Shown here: one piece after another, positions 10,901 to 18,293 of the stretch
Position numbering within the stretch: position 1 is the stretch's first letter
How the letters are laid out: the number at the start of each line of letters is the position of its first letter
NCBI GenBank assembly: GCA_020199775.1
Contig: JAIVJZ010000062.1
Coordinates: 1 to 43,147 of the forward strand
Length of the DNA stretch: 43,147 nucleotides
Reading direction: 5' to 3'
Origin: Acidobacteriota bacterium
GTDB lineage: Bacteria > Acidobacteriota > Blastocatellia > Pyrinomonadales > Pyrinomonadaceae
Notes under the pieces: model-generated
The model's input: only the letters and a program-made list of their open reading frames with translations
Database searches by the model: none
Told to the model about the DNA's origin: nothing
Program-made: the position numbers and the translations under genes

Positions 10901-13900
10901 GGCTTCGACCCGGCGCGATACAACCTCGCCGCCGTCTCGGCCGCGCAGCAGGTCAACTATGTCGCTCAGGGAACGGAGTCGCTCGACGACATCGTCGCGG
11001 CCTACCGTATCCCGGTGACGTCCCTCGGCGTCGCCGCGGCGCAGGCGCGCCTCTCGCCCGCGGCGATGCTCAAGGTCAGCGGCATCGTCCACCAAGTGCA
11101 AGGCCCGACGAAGGGCAACCCCGCGACCGAGACGCTGACGCAGATCGCGCAGGCTTACGGCGTGACGGCGCAGCAGATCATAGACCTCAACCCCGGCGTC
11201 TCGTTCAACCCGCTCTTCGCACGCACGCTGCTGCGTATCCCCGACATCTCGCGGACGGGCGCGCAGCATGCGAGCCTCTCGGCGCTCTCCGACGCGTTCG
11301 GCGTCGGCACCGGGGCGCTCGCGCTCACGAACCGCGCGGTGCCGAAAATCTTTGCCGCTTCGACCGTAAACGCACCCAACACTTTCACCTTCGACGATCA
11401 GCTCGTTGACCGTATCCCGACGCTGCCACCGGGCAACGTCGGCTTCGTCCTCACCCGCGCCAACCCCGGCTCCGGTGGCGACCCGGCGACGACGCTGGCC
11501 GCACAGTTCAACCTCCTCGGCTTCTCCGTGGCCGAGAACGTCGCCTTCAACCCGACGACGGACGCGCTCCCCGTCGGCCCGACCAGGGAGACGGGCGTTG
11601 CGACTCGCGCCGCGCTGCACGCCTTCGCCGCCGCGCCCGACTGGAAGTACACGCAAGCTCTCTACGTCGCCGCCGCCGCTAAGGGCGCGAAGGCGGGCGA
11701 CCCCTACGCGGGCGCCGGCTCTTACGTCCAGATCGCCTTTGACCTGCGCGACATGTTCGGCAACCTCGCGGCGTCGGCCATCACGGAGTCTGCGCTCGCG
11801 CCGCCACAGCCGCAGAACGACGCGCCGCTGTGCGTCGCCTACACCGATGCGCTGCTCGGCCCCGGCTCCTGGCCGAGTGTCGGCGTCGATTACCGCTTCT
11901 ACCGCCGCGAAGACACGGGCCGACGCGTCCTCTCGCTCGCCTTCACGTTCGATGCGAGCCGCTACACGCCCGACTCGCCGCCGTCACCCTCCCACGATCC
12001 GAACGACGTGCCAGCCTGGCAGCAGCGCGCGCTGGCCGATCAAGTCGCCTTCCACACCATCGCGCGCCAGCTCTCCGCGCCCGGCGTCTCGCTCTATGTC
12101 AGCACGACGATGGACGGCGGCGCGGCGCATGGTCTTGACACGGCGGCCTTCGCCGCCTTCGCCTCGGCCGCGGCCGACTATCTCGGCGCGCTCGCTGCCG
12201 GAACGATGCCGCCGCTACCCGTCGTGCCGCAGGCGGAGTTCGAGGTAGCGCCCGCGAATCCGGCCGACCTCTTCGCGCTCGAAGTGTCAATCGTCGTCGC
12301 GCGCCCGGCCTCGCAGGTAGACGTGGCCTTCATCGGCACGAACGCCGAGCGCATCTCCATGCTCGTCTCGCCGCGCGCGGCTGCGAAGGCGGGGGCCGAG
12401 ACGCAGGCGCTCGCCGCGTTCGCCCAAGACCTCGAAGCGGCTTACGTTGACGGCGACGTGTTCCTCAAGGTGGCAGGCGGGCGCTCGCAGCGCGACGCGG
12501 CCGACGCTCCGGCGGTCTGGATCGTGCGCCTGCGGACGAAGCTCGGCTCGTCCGCCGACGCTGGCATCGGCTTTGCCGTCACGGGGCCGGCGCGCTACTA
12601 CGCCCCGCGCCCGCTCTCGAACGTGCTCATCTCGCGCGGCGACGTTCCCATCCTCAAGTACGACCCACAGACCGGCATCGATTGGAACAACTCGAAGGAG
12701 ACGGCCTTCTCCGGCATCGCAATGGACACTTGGGGACGGACGGCGCTGGCCGCGCTCGACCGCTTCCTCTCGCCCGACTTCGCGGGTGCTGCGTTCCTCA
12801 TCGATCACGTCGATCCGGAGAAGAACGGCTACCTGCAAAAACTCCTCAAGGTAAAGGCCGACCTCGCCGCCGACATCTCGCAGACGCTTGAGCCTATCCT
12901 CCAAATCCCGCCGCTTGACCCGGAGGATTCAGCGCCATTCAACGATGCGTCGGAGACGATGCGACAGCAAATCCTCGCCAAAACCGAGAACGCCTACATC
13001 GTCTCGGCCGTCTGCCAGTTCCGCGCCGATGTCTCTTCGAAGTACATCAACGACCCGGACAAGAATCTGTACGCGCCGCGCTTCTACGGGAGCATCGGCG
13101 CGACGCTCAACCCCGCGGCGGCCGCCACGCCTGACTCGCGACCGTGGTCATTCACGGTCGCGCGGCCCGTCCTCGCCCCGAAGAGCGCTTTCGTCACGAC
13201 GGCGCTGACCGTGGTTGACCCGACGGCACAGTCGCACCTGCCGCTCGACCTCAACTTCAAGCTCTCGAACATCGAGTACGACATTTCGAAGGGCGTTGAC
13301 GGCGAGTATCTCGCATCGTCGTGGCTCGCCTTCGTCATCCCGTTCGACCGCGAGCAGCCGGGCGCGCCGAGGGTTGACACGCGGATCGGCGCGGCCGACA
13401 TCCCCGTCGTCCTGCGCGCCATCCCGCCCGCCCCGTCGCTCGTCGCGCAGGACGCCGTGCCGACGCCGGACGACGGCGACGATCAGGTCAAGGCGTTCGA
13501 GGATGCGAAGCGCTGGAGCTACGCCTTCACCTACGAGAAAGACGTGGTCGCGCAGGACACCATCGACTGCTCTGTCACCTTTAACCTCGACGACACGTCA
13601 CCGATTGGCGCGCTCGCCGCGCGCCCGCTCGACCTCTTCGACTATCTCGCGCGCTTCGTCTCGGTCTGGCCCGAGATGCTCCAGACGATGATCGAAGTGC
13701 TCGTCCCCGAAAAGCTCAACCTCGACCCGGCGAGCGACGCCTACAAACGCGCACGCACGCTCGTCGGCGACTTCTACAAGCTCTTAGAACCGATGCCGGC
13801 CGCGTGGGCGCTTTGGCACGCGCGCTCGCAGCGCAAGCGCGTGCTTGCCGCCCTGTTCGCCGCGCCACAGGTTTCGGAGTTCGCCTTCTCCGTGCAGGAG

Positions 13901-14923
13901 CAAGACGTGGACGGCCTGCTCATCGCGCGCCGCACGCTCGGCAAGAGCACGGCGAAGGTTTGGGACCCGGCCGCGAAGCAGTTCATCCCACTGCCGCCGC
14001 CGCAACTGACCATTGACGACGGGGCGACCGTCTGGACGAGCACGCCCTATGACTCGCAAGACTCGGAACTGTTCAAGTTCACGAGCGACGGCGAGACGCT
14101 CACCTACGAGGCGGCGGAGAAACTGCGGCAGCGCCGGCCGATCTTCAGGGGGCTGGCCGACGGGCTCGACATCGCCGCCTACCAGAACGGCTGGTCAGCC
14201 GTGCAGGTCTTCCGTAACCGCGACCTCGTGCGCGACGCCGAGGGGCAGATCATCCCAACGACGCCTGACTTCATCTACTCGACGCCGGAGATTCGCTTCG
14301 CCTCGCGCATCACGCCGATGTTGCTGCGCACGCGCGTCTTCGACGTGGCCGCGCTCTCGTCGCCGCCGTTGCAGACGCTGGCGACGCACATCCAGCGCGT
14401 GCTGTCACTGCTCTTCGAGGGGACGGTTCCCGGCACGGAGCAATTCGTCCGCCTCGACGGCGAGTATGCGCAGACGATTGGTGACGGGCTGCCCCCGGCC
14501 GTCACTCCGATCTTCCTCGGCGTACCGACGCGCATCACGCTCGATGGCGCAGCCACGCTCGCCGAGAACGCCGCGGACTACGTCGTCAGCTGGTTCGCCA
14601 ACTACCCGGCCGACGGCTCGTTCCGCTTCGCGTTGACGCTCTTCCCGACGCTCAGCAGCAGCCGGCTCCCGCTCTTGCAGATTACGCAGTTGATGCTGGC
14701 GCGCAAAAACGTCTCTGGCCTGCCGGATCAACCGCGCGGCGGCGCGACCGAACCGCCGGCCGAGTCAGGAGGCGGGCGGCGGACGAAGAAGCAGTCGAGC
14801 CCGCGGCCAAAGAAGTCGCCAGCCGCGCGTTCGGAGAGGTCTCCGCAGCCGGAGAAGCAGCCCGCCGCTCGCTCGAAGAAGCAGAGGAGCACGCGCAGGA
14901 AAGTAAAGCCTGCGGACGAATAA
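4955..14923 (+). CDS. giant 3322-aa protein with LysM-like modules and basic C-terminal tail
   Basis: Function not recognised. The ATG at 4955 is one base after the EEP stop codon, with no clear Shine-Dalgarno, so translation is probably coupled. Residues 1 to about 1130 are strand-rich with little charge and resemble long groove-like or DUF6603-type proteins (tentative). Pro-rich linkers follow near 1135-1145 and 1205-1230. LysM-like units appear near 1456, 1505 (YKTQPGDTFARIV), 1551 (YTTADKDTLTGVANSFGL), 2000 (YVAQGTESLDDIVAAYRI), 2050 (LTQIAQAYGVTAQQIIDLNPG) and 2105. Later regions are mixed alpha/beta. The last 55 residues are rich in Lys, Arg, Ser and Pro, like a histone-H1 tail. No signal peptide or membrane helix is present. 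LysM modules usually bind peptidoglycan or chitin, which is hard to reconcile with cytoplasmic location unless a dedicated export route exists. Codon use matches the two genes upstream. Confidence 0.85.
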   Translation: MGLPELATRLRALASSGGVTLDHATLTNGTGLTLPDTYDALVRDAYGLAANESWVLSVKPNEIPDPSGNELRITAGTSTFARLKLDNSALDLRFTVDAGASALKVTAEIALADWKFTSSFPPMGGYPFDNVPYETPAFVFASEHFDSYKAAPATVVLDAGLNFASVLRIKGVLDQIRRFVSLSQDTFPFFGPIDVTASRVIPALSVRAKLAGTLVAIGPLRVASPFVELRVEYGSQTGRRSVVFVLGMWLDIGSGVAVEFTALIFEKPIEMVIGVAADPDRPMTPDALFALVGGQSWGDAVPGPLRTALQSIAFKDLEARTTIATPPAVNTLTTRVGSTKPIQLFDQFTLDEFDVIWVLQRDGDTWDSQLQFVASFKFYPELFDGEFQIGISTDLQIWGSFTGKGVSLAKLLSTITKGVVTPPSSTDFLLTDFSVALDIPRKSFALYVAGNGIFDPLGSGLLVLDSLQFSILSNASTTGRTYDASISAVLAMAGLPLGVTATYATGAGWDFLAAMPAGASVSIQNFLQRLFPGASVPSFLDHVRLSNARLAAHTGGSAPGSIDTSATIQLRDISLGPLGTYTINANFNYKHVGGNKPTTSAGFSFDTTIPGIGARVSIGYAFTSGASKVVTVTWGAFKAEYDITKSLLTFSVGEATLGGLLGQLVGLIIGDDGYRLPPPWSVLNQLSLRGLKIVYDLNAKTVSVDYSLPSPINLGFLTINGLSIQKKEKIMVALDATFVGGEKVPAFDPLDKPPDVPGGAPIDLRLLALGQRVTVPGIEKSKNIDAAIKLLASFTDTPSSGLPAGPTFSASSPWLVGLHLLVMGSTVELEIVFVDPLLYGLRIALAGDKAGPFKGLDFEILYKRITDTIGVYQIRLTLPDAMRFLQFGALAITLPIVGLDVYTNGDFKIDFGFPWNMDFSRSFGVQYFPFTGAGGFYFAKLSGATQTAIGKPSVPGTFDPVIQFGLGLQLGLGKDISAGILKAGISITVFGIVEGIIARWVPASPTDTADASDALMPAHALVAAADADPNSSHDVGKSYYYKISGTIGIIGKVYGSIDFAIIKASLNLTVTITLQAVIEAHQPLLVAFTASVDVSLSVSIDLGLFSITIHLSFKMTIRQSFTLGKATPAPWGTLGPPPPPPALLAQREAMAACVAALDFRSLAAADDDRAEIDLTFVMHPSVASNPSDATTAKGKLAAMLYLDAPDPTAPPPPLPPPNQPLPPAPTSFERFAEAVFLWVVASFGGAGEATTRRAFLETTVTRARIAAAYAYLTDTTDQRPISYDDDIVPGLYPHLKFVVKSGQTVQNAAPFPVIPELRLVAGNINRRFGDGLKVGNDYLNALRTYFEQVAARYQNDLQKKYNGGNPTPQLMTARTSAQTSYAAAIFEDVVLMLARGMTKAALEVMDAYAYPYGGRKLSDIVNDFVALGNPLTVAQLAEANKTVPFAAGVSLALTRVHYQFAADDTFAKVVSRFGVTDAAAVLSDAANATQGGVLRPDVQFTSGVLSYKTQPGDTFARIVTGETGWSYTTLADALKTAPDAILPLSLLVLPTVSYTTADKDTLTGVANSFGLDPLDVAAAAADVPKLYADPDGKLELSVPDLIALSPAMLLGRMRSKEAAANLAGANARFLLYGMRPPSPVVTGTTPPLGPPAALYELNSQQIDLPSVAQATLSIDSAQPWIEFSGGPSPLSVQLDITSAKSLAGQFAAVVTAQGVPAHVDSITPLPTFHDDPRRYTLRRTAVVQAAEPIIYPFDGGTSSAAATPRLWFVPDAMARSLAEPKQLLPAFTLEATSAGNPPEKTAPRRYGWATVVDVEIKRHNSLPDTYEVFGSDEAGTALLEALVTPGSQANISGIELLTGANATGQVPTGYTDAGLSKVRAYLVKTNLSTETNPRAARGALVAQAQPKLTGILNDPLDFLRLLWEASVTRSGGFSLTYRRDDGTGLPETIFAQGESATVTFMILHAADGDVVHRGANAVLVGDGFDPARYNLAAVSAAQQVNYVAQGTESLDDIVAAYRIPVTSLGVAAAQARLSPAAMLKVSGIVHQVQGPTKGNPATETLTQIAQAYGVTAQQIIDLNPGVSFNPLFARTLLRIPDISRTGAQHASLSALSDAFGVGTGALALTNRAVPKIFAASTVNAPNTFTFDDQLVDRIPTLPPGNVGFVLTRANPGSGGDPATTLAAQFNLLGFSVAENVAFNPTTDALPVGPTRETGVATRAALHAFAAAPDWKYTQALYVAAAAKGAKAGDPYAGAGSYVQIAFDLRDMFGNLAASAITESALAPPQPQNDAPLCVAYTDALLGPGSWPSVGVDYRFYRREDTGRRVLSLAFTFDASRYTPDSPPSPSHDPNDVPAWQQRALADQVAFHTIARQLSAPGVSLYVSTTMDGGAAHGLDTAAFAAFASAAADYLGALAAGTMPPLPVVPQAEFEVAPANPADLFALEVSIVVARPASQVDVAFIGTNAERISMLVSPRAAAKAGAETQALAAFAQDLEAAYVDGDVFLKVAGGRSQRDAADAPAVWIVRLRTKLGSSADAGIGFAVTGPARYYAPRPLSNVLISRGDVPILKYDPQTGIDWNNSKETAFSGIAMDTWGRTALAALDRFLSPDFAGAAFLIDHVDPEKNGYLQKLLKVKADLAADISQTLEPILQIPPLDPEDSAPFNDASETMRQQILAKTENAYIVSAVCQFRADVSSKYINDPDKNLYAPRFYGSIGATLNPAAAATPDSRPWSFTVARPVLAPKSAFVTTALTVVDPTAQSHLPLDLNFKLSNIEYDISKGVDGEYLASSWLAFVIPFDREQPGAPRVDTRIGAADIPVVLRAIPPAPSLVAQDAVPTPDDGDDQVKAFEDAKRWSYAFTYEKDVVAQDTIDCSVTFNLDDTSPIGALAARPLDLFDYLARFVSVWPEMLQTMIEVLVPEKLNLDPASDAYKRARTLVGDFYKLLEPMPAAWALWHARSQRKRVLAALFAAPQVSEFAFSVQEQDVDGLLIARRTLGKSTAKVWDPAAKQFIPLPPPQLTIDDGATVWTSTPYDSQDSELFKFTSDGETLTYEAAEKLRQRRPIFRGLADGLDIAAYQNGWSAVQVFRNRDLVRDAEGQIIPTTPDFIYSTPEIRFASRITPMLLRTRVFDVAALSSPPLQTLATHIQRVLSLLFEGTVPGTEQFVRLDGEYAQTIGDGLPPAVTPIFLGVPTRITLDGAATLAENAADYVVSWFANYPADGSFRFALTLFPTLSSSRLPLLQITQLMLARKNVSGLPDQPRGGATEPPAESGGGRRTKKQSSPRPKKSPAARSERSPQPEKQPAARSKKQRSTRRKVKPADE

Positions 14924-15004
14924 GCGGCGAATCTTTAGAGTGAGGAACTTGGCGCGGGAGAAACTCAGTCGCCATTACGAAAAGGTGAAATCTAAAAACT
15001 AACC

Positions 15005-15340
15005 TTACAAAGTACTAGCCGCAGGTGACTTGGATACCCTTTTTCTTGCTATTTTCAACTGCACATCTGACAGGGTGACCCCTTCAACTTTTGCCCCGGT
15101 AGTTTCTGCTACATGAATGCTTGTCCCTCCCACGCCGCAACCTGCGTCAAGAACAATGTCATTGAAGTCAATAGCCATAGCATCTATAACGAATCTATTC
15201 GTATTGAGGACTGCCTCGGCAAGGCTATTCGTGTCCTCGTACCAAAATCCGTAGTGCAAAGCGGTTCGTGACCAAAAGAGTGTGTAGATGATTTGGTGCG
15301 TGTTGTAGTACCGTGCGACATCTTTATTTGAGATAGGCAT
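15005..15340 (-). pseudogene. SAM-dependent methyltransferase, C-terminally truncated
   Basis: The 111-residue reading frame from the ATG at 15340 begins like tocopherol/cyclopropane-type class I methyltransferases (ARYYNTHQIIYTLFW). It contains SAM-binding motif I, VLDAGCGVGGTSIHVA, and the following acidic strand region. It then stops after KRVSKSPAASTL. Family members are usually around 250-300 residues, so more than half of the domain, including the substrate side, is missing. The reading frame is open upstream of 15340, but that extension does not look like the family. It lies next to a broken idi and an intact UbiA gene, so it was probably part of a prenylated lipid or quinone pathway. 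The truncation point is close to the end of the giant operon, which suggests the GC-rich block replaced its 3' part. Confidence 0.75.
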
Positions 15341-15500
15341 AGCATTAACTGGAATCAAGTTTCCCCCAAGGCTGCCTAGATCTAAACTCGGACGTACTTC
15401 ATTTAGGTATCGGCTACTGCGTTGGCGTTTTAAGCAAGCTAGCACGCAGCACTATCAAGGGGAGACGGAAACTTATGGAGTTGAGTATCTATTATGGCTC

Positions 15501-15974
15501 TCAGCCAGTAGGTAAAATCTTCTGGGCAATCGAAAGTTCCCTTACTAGCGTCGCGAAGTGAACCCGTTTCCAGACAATAGCTTCCTCAAAGTTTAGAGTC
15601 GGATTGAGGTCGGAATGTCCTATCAATAGATGGTCGAACTCGTGTTCGATCATGCCATCACCAACATCGGCTCGATAGATAAAGCCCCCAACCTCTTCAA
15701 GCCGACCGTCCAGACCCATTTCGGCCTTCAGCCTTAGCTGAGCGGCGACCACGACCTGTTCATCAGGCTGCGGATGCCCGCAACATGTGTTCGATCACGA
15801 TCCCGGAGAGTGGTACTTACCGAGAGCACGACGCAGCAACAGCAATTCTCCATGTAAGTTGAGGACGAATATTGAGAAAGATCGATGCAAAAGACCCTAC
15901 CGGTGAACCTTGAAGTTCTCACCAACACCCACCATTTCATCTTTCTCATTTACGAGGATCAGCGCATCTTTCAT
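15501..15974 (-). pseudogene. idi: isopentenyl-diphosphate delta-isomerase (type 1), degenerate
   Basis: Three reading frames must be joined to recover the family. From the ATG at 15974 the sequence gives KDALILVNEKDEMVGVG and KVHR, then a TAG where a residue is expected before GLLHRSFSIFV. It continues through RRALGKYHSPG, changes frame near 15805, and resumes as CCGHPQPDEQ and then EHEFDHLLIGHSD to a stop at 15501. These are the Nudix-fold landmarks of type 1 IPP isomerase, including the active-site Cys region (TCCGHP) and the EHEFDH metal-binding region. With one nonsense codon and one frameshift the gene is very unlikely to make active enzyme. Idi interconverts IPP and DMAPP in isoprenoid synthesis, matching the neighbouring UbiA and methyltransferase. 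Confidence 0.85.
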
Positions 15975-16112
15975 GGTTATGTTATGACCTCATTCGGGTA
16001 CTGTGCAGAACAGCGTTCCTTCGCAGCCAGTTCTTGGTACATATGACAGGTGATGAGTATGTCGCTACATAAGCATTTGGCGCGCCTGTTCCGACGACCA
16101 GAATTAGGTATT

Positions 16113-16132
16113 GATAACTAGGAATTATCGTG
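16113..16132. repeat. 20-bp inverted repeat, left arm; recombinase-site-like core
   Basis: The 20 bases GATAACTAGGAATTATCGTG occur here and, exactly reversed, at 17943-17962. The first 17 bases form a small dyad, GATAA-CTAGGAA-TTATC, with 5-bp arms and a 7-bp spacer, which is the general architecture of a tyrosine-recombinase crossover site. The AGGAA serves as ribosome-binding site and the last three bases are the GTG start codon of the downstream gene. Confidence 0.85.
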
Positions 16133-17143
16133 GAGTCAAACCAGAGCAACACTTGTTCCGGGGCTGAGCGCGAGTCCGACACGGAAAACGAAGGGACGAA
16201 TCAGTCGCCATCGCCATTCCGCCTCATGCTTATGCTTAACGCAGGGTTTGTACTAAGCCTCGCCTATGGTCTGCTGGGTTCAGGTATCATCTGGTACTTA
16301 AACGGCAAATCGGAGGCACAAAGCTTCTTTGCCGCCTATACCATTTCATTCAGGACTATCATCTCGCTAGGCCTCATCCTCGGAACAGCCCTTATCGTTA
16401 GGCGCTTGCAAAACGTGATCCCGGATACACTTGAGGCGGCCTTCAAAGGGCAGTTATCTGAGGATTATGGCTACTACAGGCGACGCTTCGCGAATATAAA
16501 AGTAACGATCAGGTTCTCTGCCTTATTAATCGTACTGGGGTTCGTTATTTTCCTGTGTAGCCAGTTTCCGCTGTCCACACTGGGACAAGGCTTGATGCTC
16601 ATTGCGGCTTGTGCCGAATACGGAGTCGCCGCGTACATCGGTCGCAAGCTCATGTACTCGGGGATGATGCTCCATTCGTTACTACCTATAACGGTCACAC
16701 GCAACTTATTCCGAGAACGGGAACTTGATGCGATTAACCCATATGTTCATGTGGCCTCGACCCTGACCATTATTTTCGTTTACGTCCACGTCAGCAACTA
16801 CTACAACGGACCGTTCTTGTATGGCAGCACATTGGGGCAGAGTATCAAACTCTTCCTTCTTCTCCCGGCGATTATTGCGACGCCGGTATTATTGATTTTT
16901 AACTTCTACCCCAGAGCCGTACTGCGAAAGCTGTATAGTCAGTCTATTGACGTCGAGATAAAGAGGCTGCAAGAGGCGCTACAGAATGAAGCATTAAGCC
17001 CGTATGAAAAGCGCTCTTACCTAATAGAGGTGGACAAGATGTCCCGCGACGAGTTGCGCTACAACTTACAGCTCACGCTAAGCGATGTGCCCATCGGGAT
17101 CACAATCTTAATCATGGTGCTCCAACCCCTCCTGGATCGGTGA
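16130..17143 (+). CDS. multi-pass membrane protein of unknown function
   Basis: The product is 337 residues from the GTG at 16130, with AGGAA spaced six bases upstream; both lie inside the left arm of the 20-bp inverted repeat. The N-terminal 30 residues are polar and acidic. About six hydrophobic segments follow, near residues 32-55, 65-90, 125-165, 205-225, 240-262 and 318-333. A charged cytoplasmic-type segment rich in Lys, Arg and Glu lies near 270-310. I do not recognise a family or catalytic motif. It converges on the UbiA gene with 16 bp between the stop codons, and the two genes share identical start regions in inverted orientation. A later ATG near residue 33 is possible but would remove the acidic lead. 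Confidence 0.7.
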   Translation: MESNQSNTCSGAERESDTENEGTNQSPSPFRLMLMLNAGFVLSLAYGLLGSGIIWYLNGKSEAQSFFAAYTISFRTIISLGLILGTALIVRRLQNVIPDTLEAAFKGQLSEDYGYYRRRFANIKVTIRFSALLIVLGFVIFLCSQFPLSTLGQGLMLIAACAEYGVAAYIGRKLMYSGMMLHSLLPITVTRNLFRERELDAINPYVHVASTLTIIFVYVHVSNYYNGPFLYGSTLGQSIKLFLLLPAIIATPVLLIFNFYPRAVLRKLYSQSIDVEIKRLQEALQNEALSPYEKRSYLIEVDKMSRDELRYNLQLTLSDVPIGITILIMVLQPLLDR

Positions 17144-17159
17144 CTTCTTGCTGGTCTCC

Positions 17160-17945
17160 TCAGAGCAGAAAGTATAGGCCGACAAAGAACGGAATTTTCA
17201 TCAGGATTATGGCCCATCTATAACTCACGAGTTTGAACCAATATACACCGGACAGCGCAAGTAAGAGAATCATTGCGAGTAAGTTAACAACCTCTCCTAG
17301 CTTACGTGTTTGAGTCGCCAGCAAGAGTACTCCTATCGCTTGTAGAGAGAATGCGACAACAGCGAGTGGCGTCGGCCTAAATCTGTGCATAAATGACATG
17401 GCGTCGCCAGATCGGTCTTTAATGTCCATGCACATTTCTCTCCCTATGGTGAGAAAGAAGACAGACGCGGCAATCGCATATAGTCTCATCTCACCGGGGT
17501 ATAAAGTCGCCACGATCAGGACGGGGATTGAGCTGGCGCTTGCGACGTAAGGCGCCTTAAAGCTCGGGACGTAGTCAACTATATAGCCATAACTTATCGA
17601 CAGTGCGATGAGGGTGTAATACAAAAAGGCAATGTCTGGCGCAACATATTGCCTCGTCGAAAATAGTGCCGCCGCCAGGAAGGTGAAATACAGAATTACG
17701 GCGACTGTGGAAGTGAGGTGGTGGGCGGGTAGCGGGCGCTCCGGATGATTCACTCTATCCTTTTCTATATCGTCTAAGTCGTTGGCAATAAATGTGCACA
17801 TGCCGATGAATAACAATGGGATTGCTGTGCTGAGACTCAGGACTACGTCTTTTGTTCTTACTGATAACGGGAGGAAGATTGCGAGAAAGCTAAGCAGTGA
17901 GGAATCTACTCGCGTGAGGCGCAATATCGCGCGGAGAGTTTGCAC
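17160..17945 (-). CDS. UbiA family prenyltransferase
   Basis: The product is a 261-residue integral membrane protein of the usual family length with about eight hydrophobic segments. Both signature Asp-rich motifs are present: NDLDDIEKDRVNHPERPLP near residues 55-73 and DIKDRSGD near residues 174-181. These bind the prenyl diphosphate through Mg ions in all UbiA enzymes. The acceptor (aromatic acid, chlorophyll-type, glycerol phosphate or other) cannot be told from sequence alone. The GTG start at 17945 lies in the right arm of the 20-bp inverted repeat and uses the same AGGAA ribosome-binding site as the convergent membrane protein. The nearby idi and methyltransferase remnants suggest an original isoprenoid lipid pathway, of which only this gene looks intact. 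Confidence 0.9.
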   Translation of the reverse strand: MQTLRAILRLTRVDSSLLSFLAIFLPLSVRTKDVVLSLSTAIPLLFIGMCTFIANDLDDIEKDRVNHPERPLPAHHLTSTVAVILYFTFLAAALFSTRQYVAPDIAFLYYTLIALSISYGYIVDYVPSFKAPYVASASSIPVLIVATLYPGEMRLYAIAASVFFLTIGREMCMDIKDRSGDAMSFMHRFRPTPLAVVAFSLQAIGVLLLATQTRKLGEVVNLLAMILLLALSGVYWFKLVSYRWAIILMKIPFFVGLYFLL

Positions 17946-17962
17946 GATAATTCCTAGTTATC
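17943..17962. repeat. 20-bp inverted repeat, right arm
   Basis: This is the exact reverse complement of 16113-16132. It contains the GTG start codon (17945) and AGGAA ribosome-binding site of the UbiA gene. The two arms enclose 1850 bp holding two convergent genes, so inverting the segment would exchange which gene faces each flank without disturbing either reading frame. Confidence 0.85.
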
Positions 17963-18293
17963 CAAAGTGAGGGAACGGTTAGTACTAACTTTCAAAACAT
18001 CAGCATTATTCCGTGAATTGCCATGAAGTGCAATTATTTTCTGGTGATTTCCTGATGTAATTTATTTGCGTGTATACGAACACCGTCAGTGGTCAGCGAC
18101 GTTATCTCACAATGCTTGTCTCATATCTTTAATCGCGATCGGGGCTGCATTCCTACCCGGCGCACTTGAATGACCAGCCTCTAATCGTTACACTCGCGCC
18201 CAGCTTTCACCTCCTACCATATTCAATCTACTCACCGGGGCTTTTTCATCTTGAAGGGATTAGTGTGCGGAATTTTGTGCCTACACAATAGAC
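17963..18293. other. intergenic region between UbiA and recombinase
   Basis: This 331-bp AT-richer stretch must hold the promoter for the leftward UbiA gene and for the rightward recombinase. I see no clear consensus promoter, repeat or coding remnant in it. Confidence 0.4.

Noticed and set aside
9866..11656. Minus-strand open frame of 596 codons inside the giant gene
   Set aside because: Very high Arg content, no motif, and full overlap with a well-supported gene. Long antisense frames are expected at this GC content.
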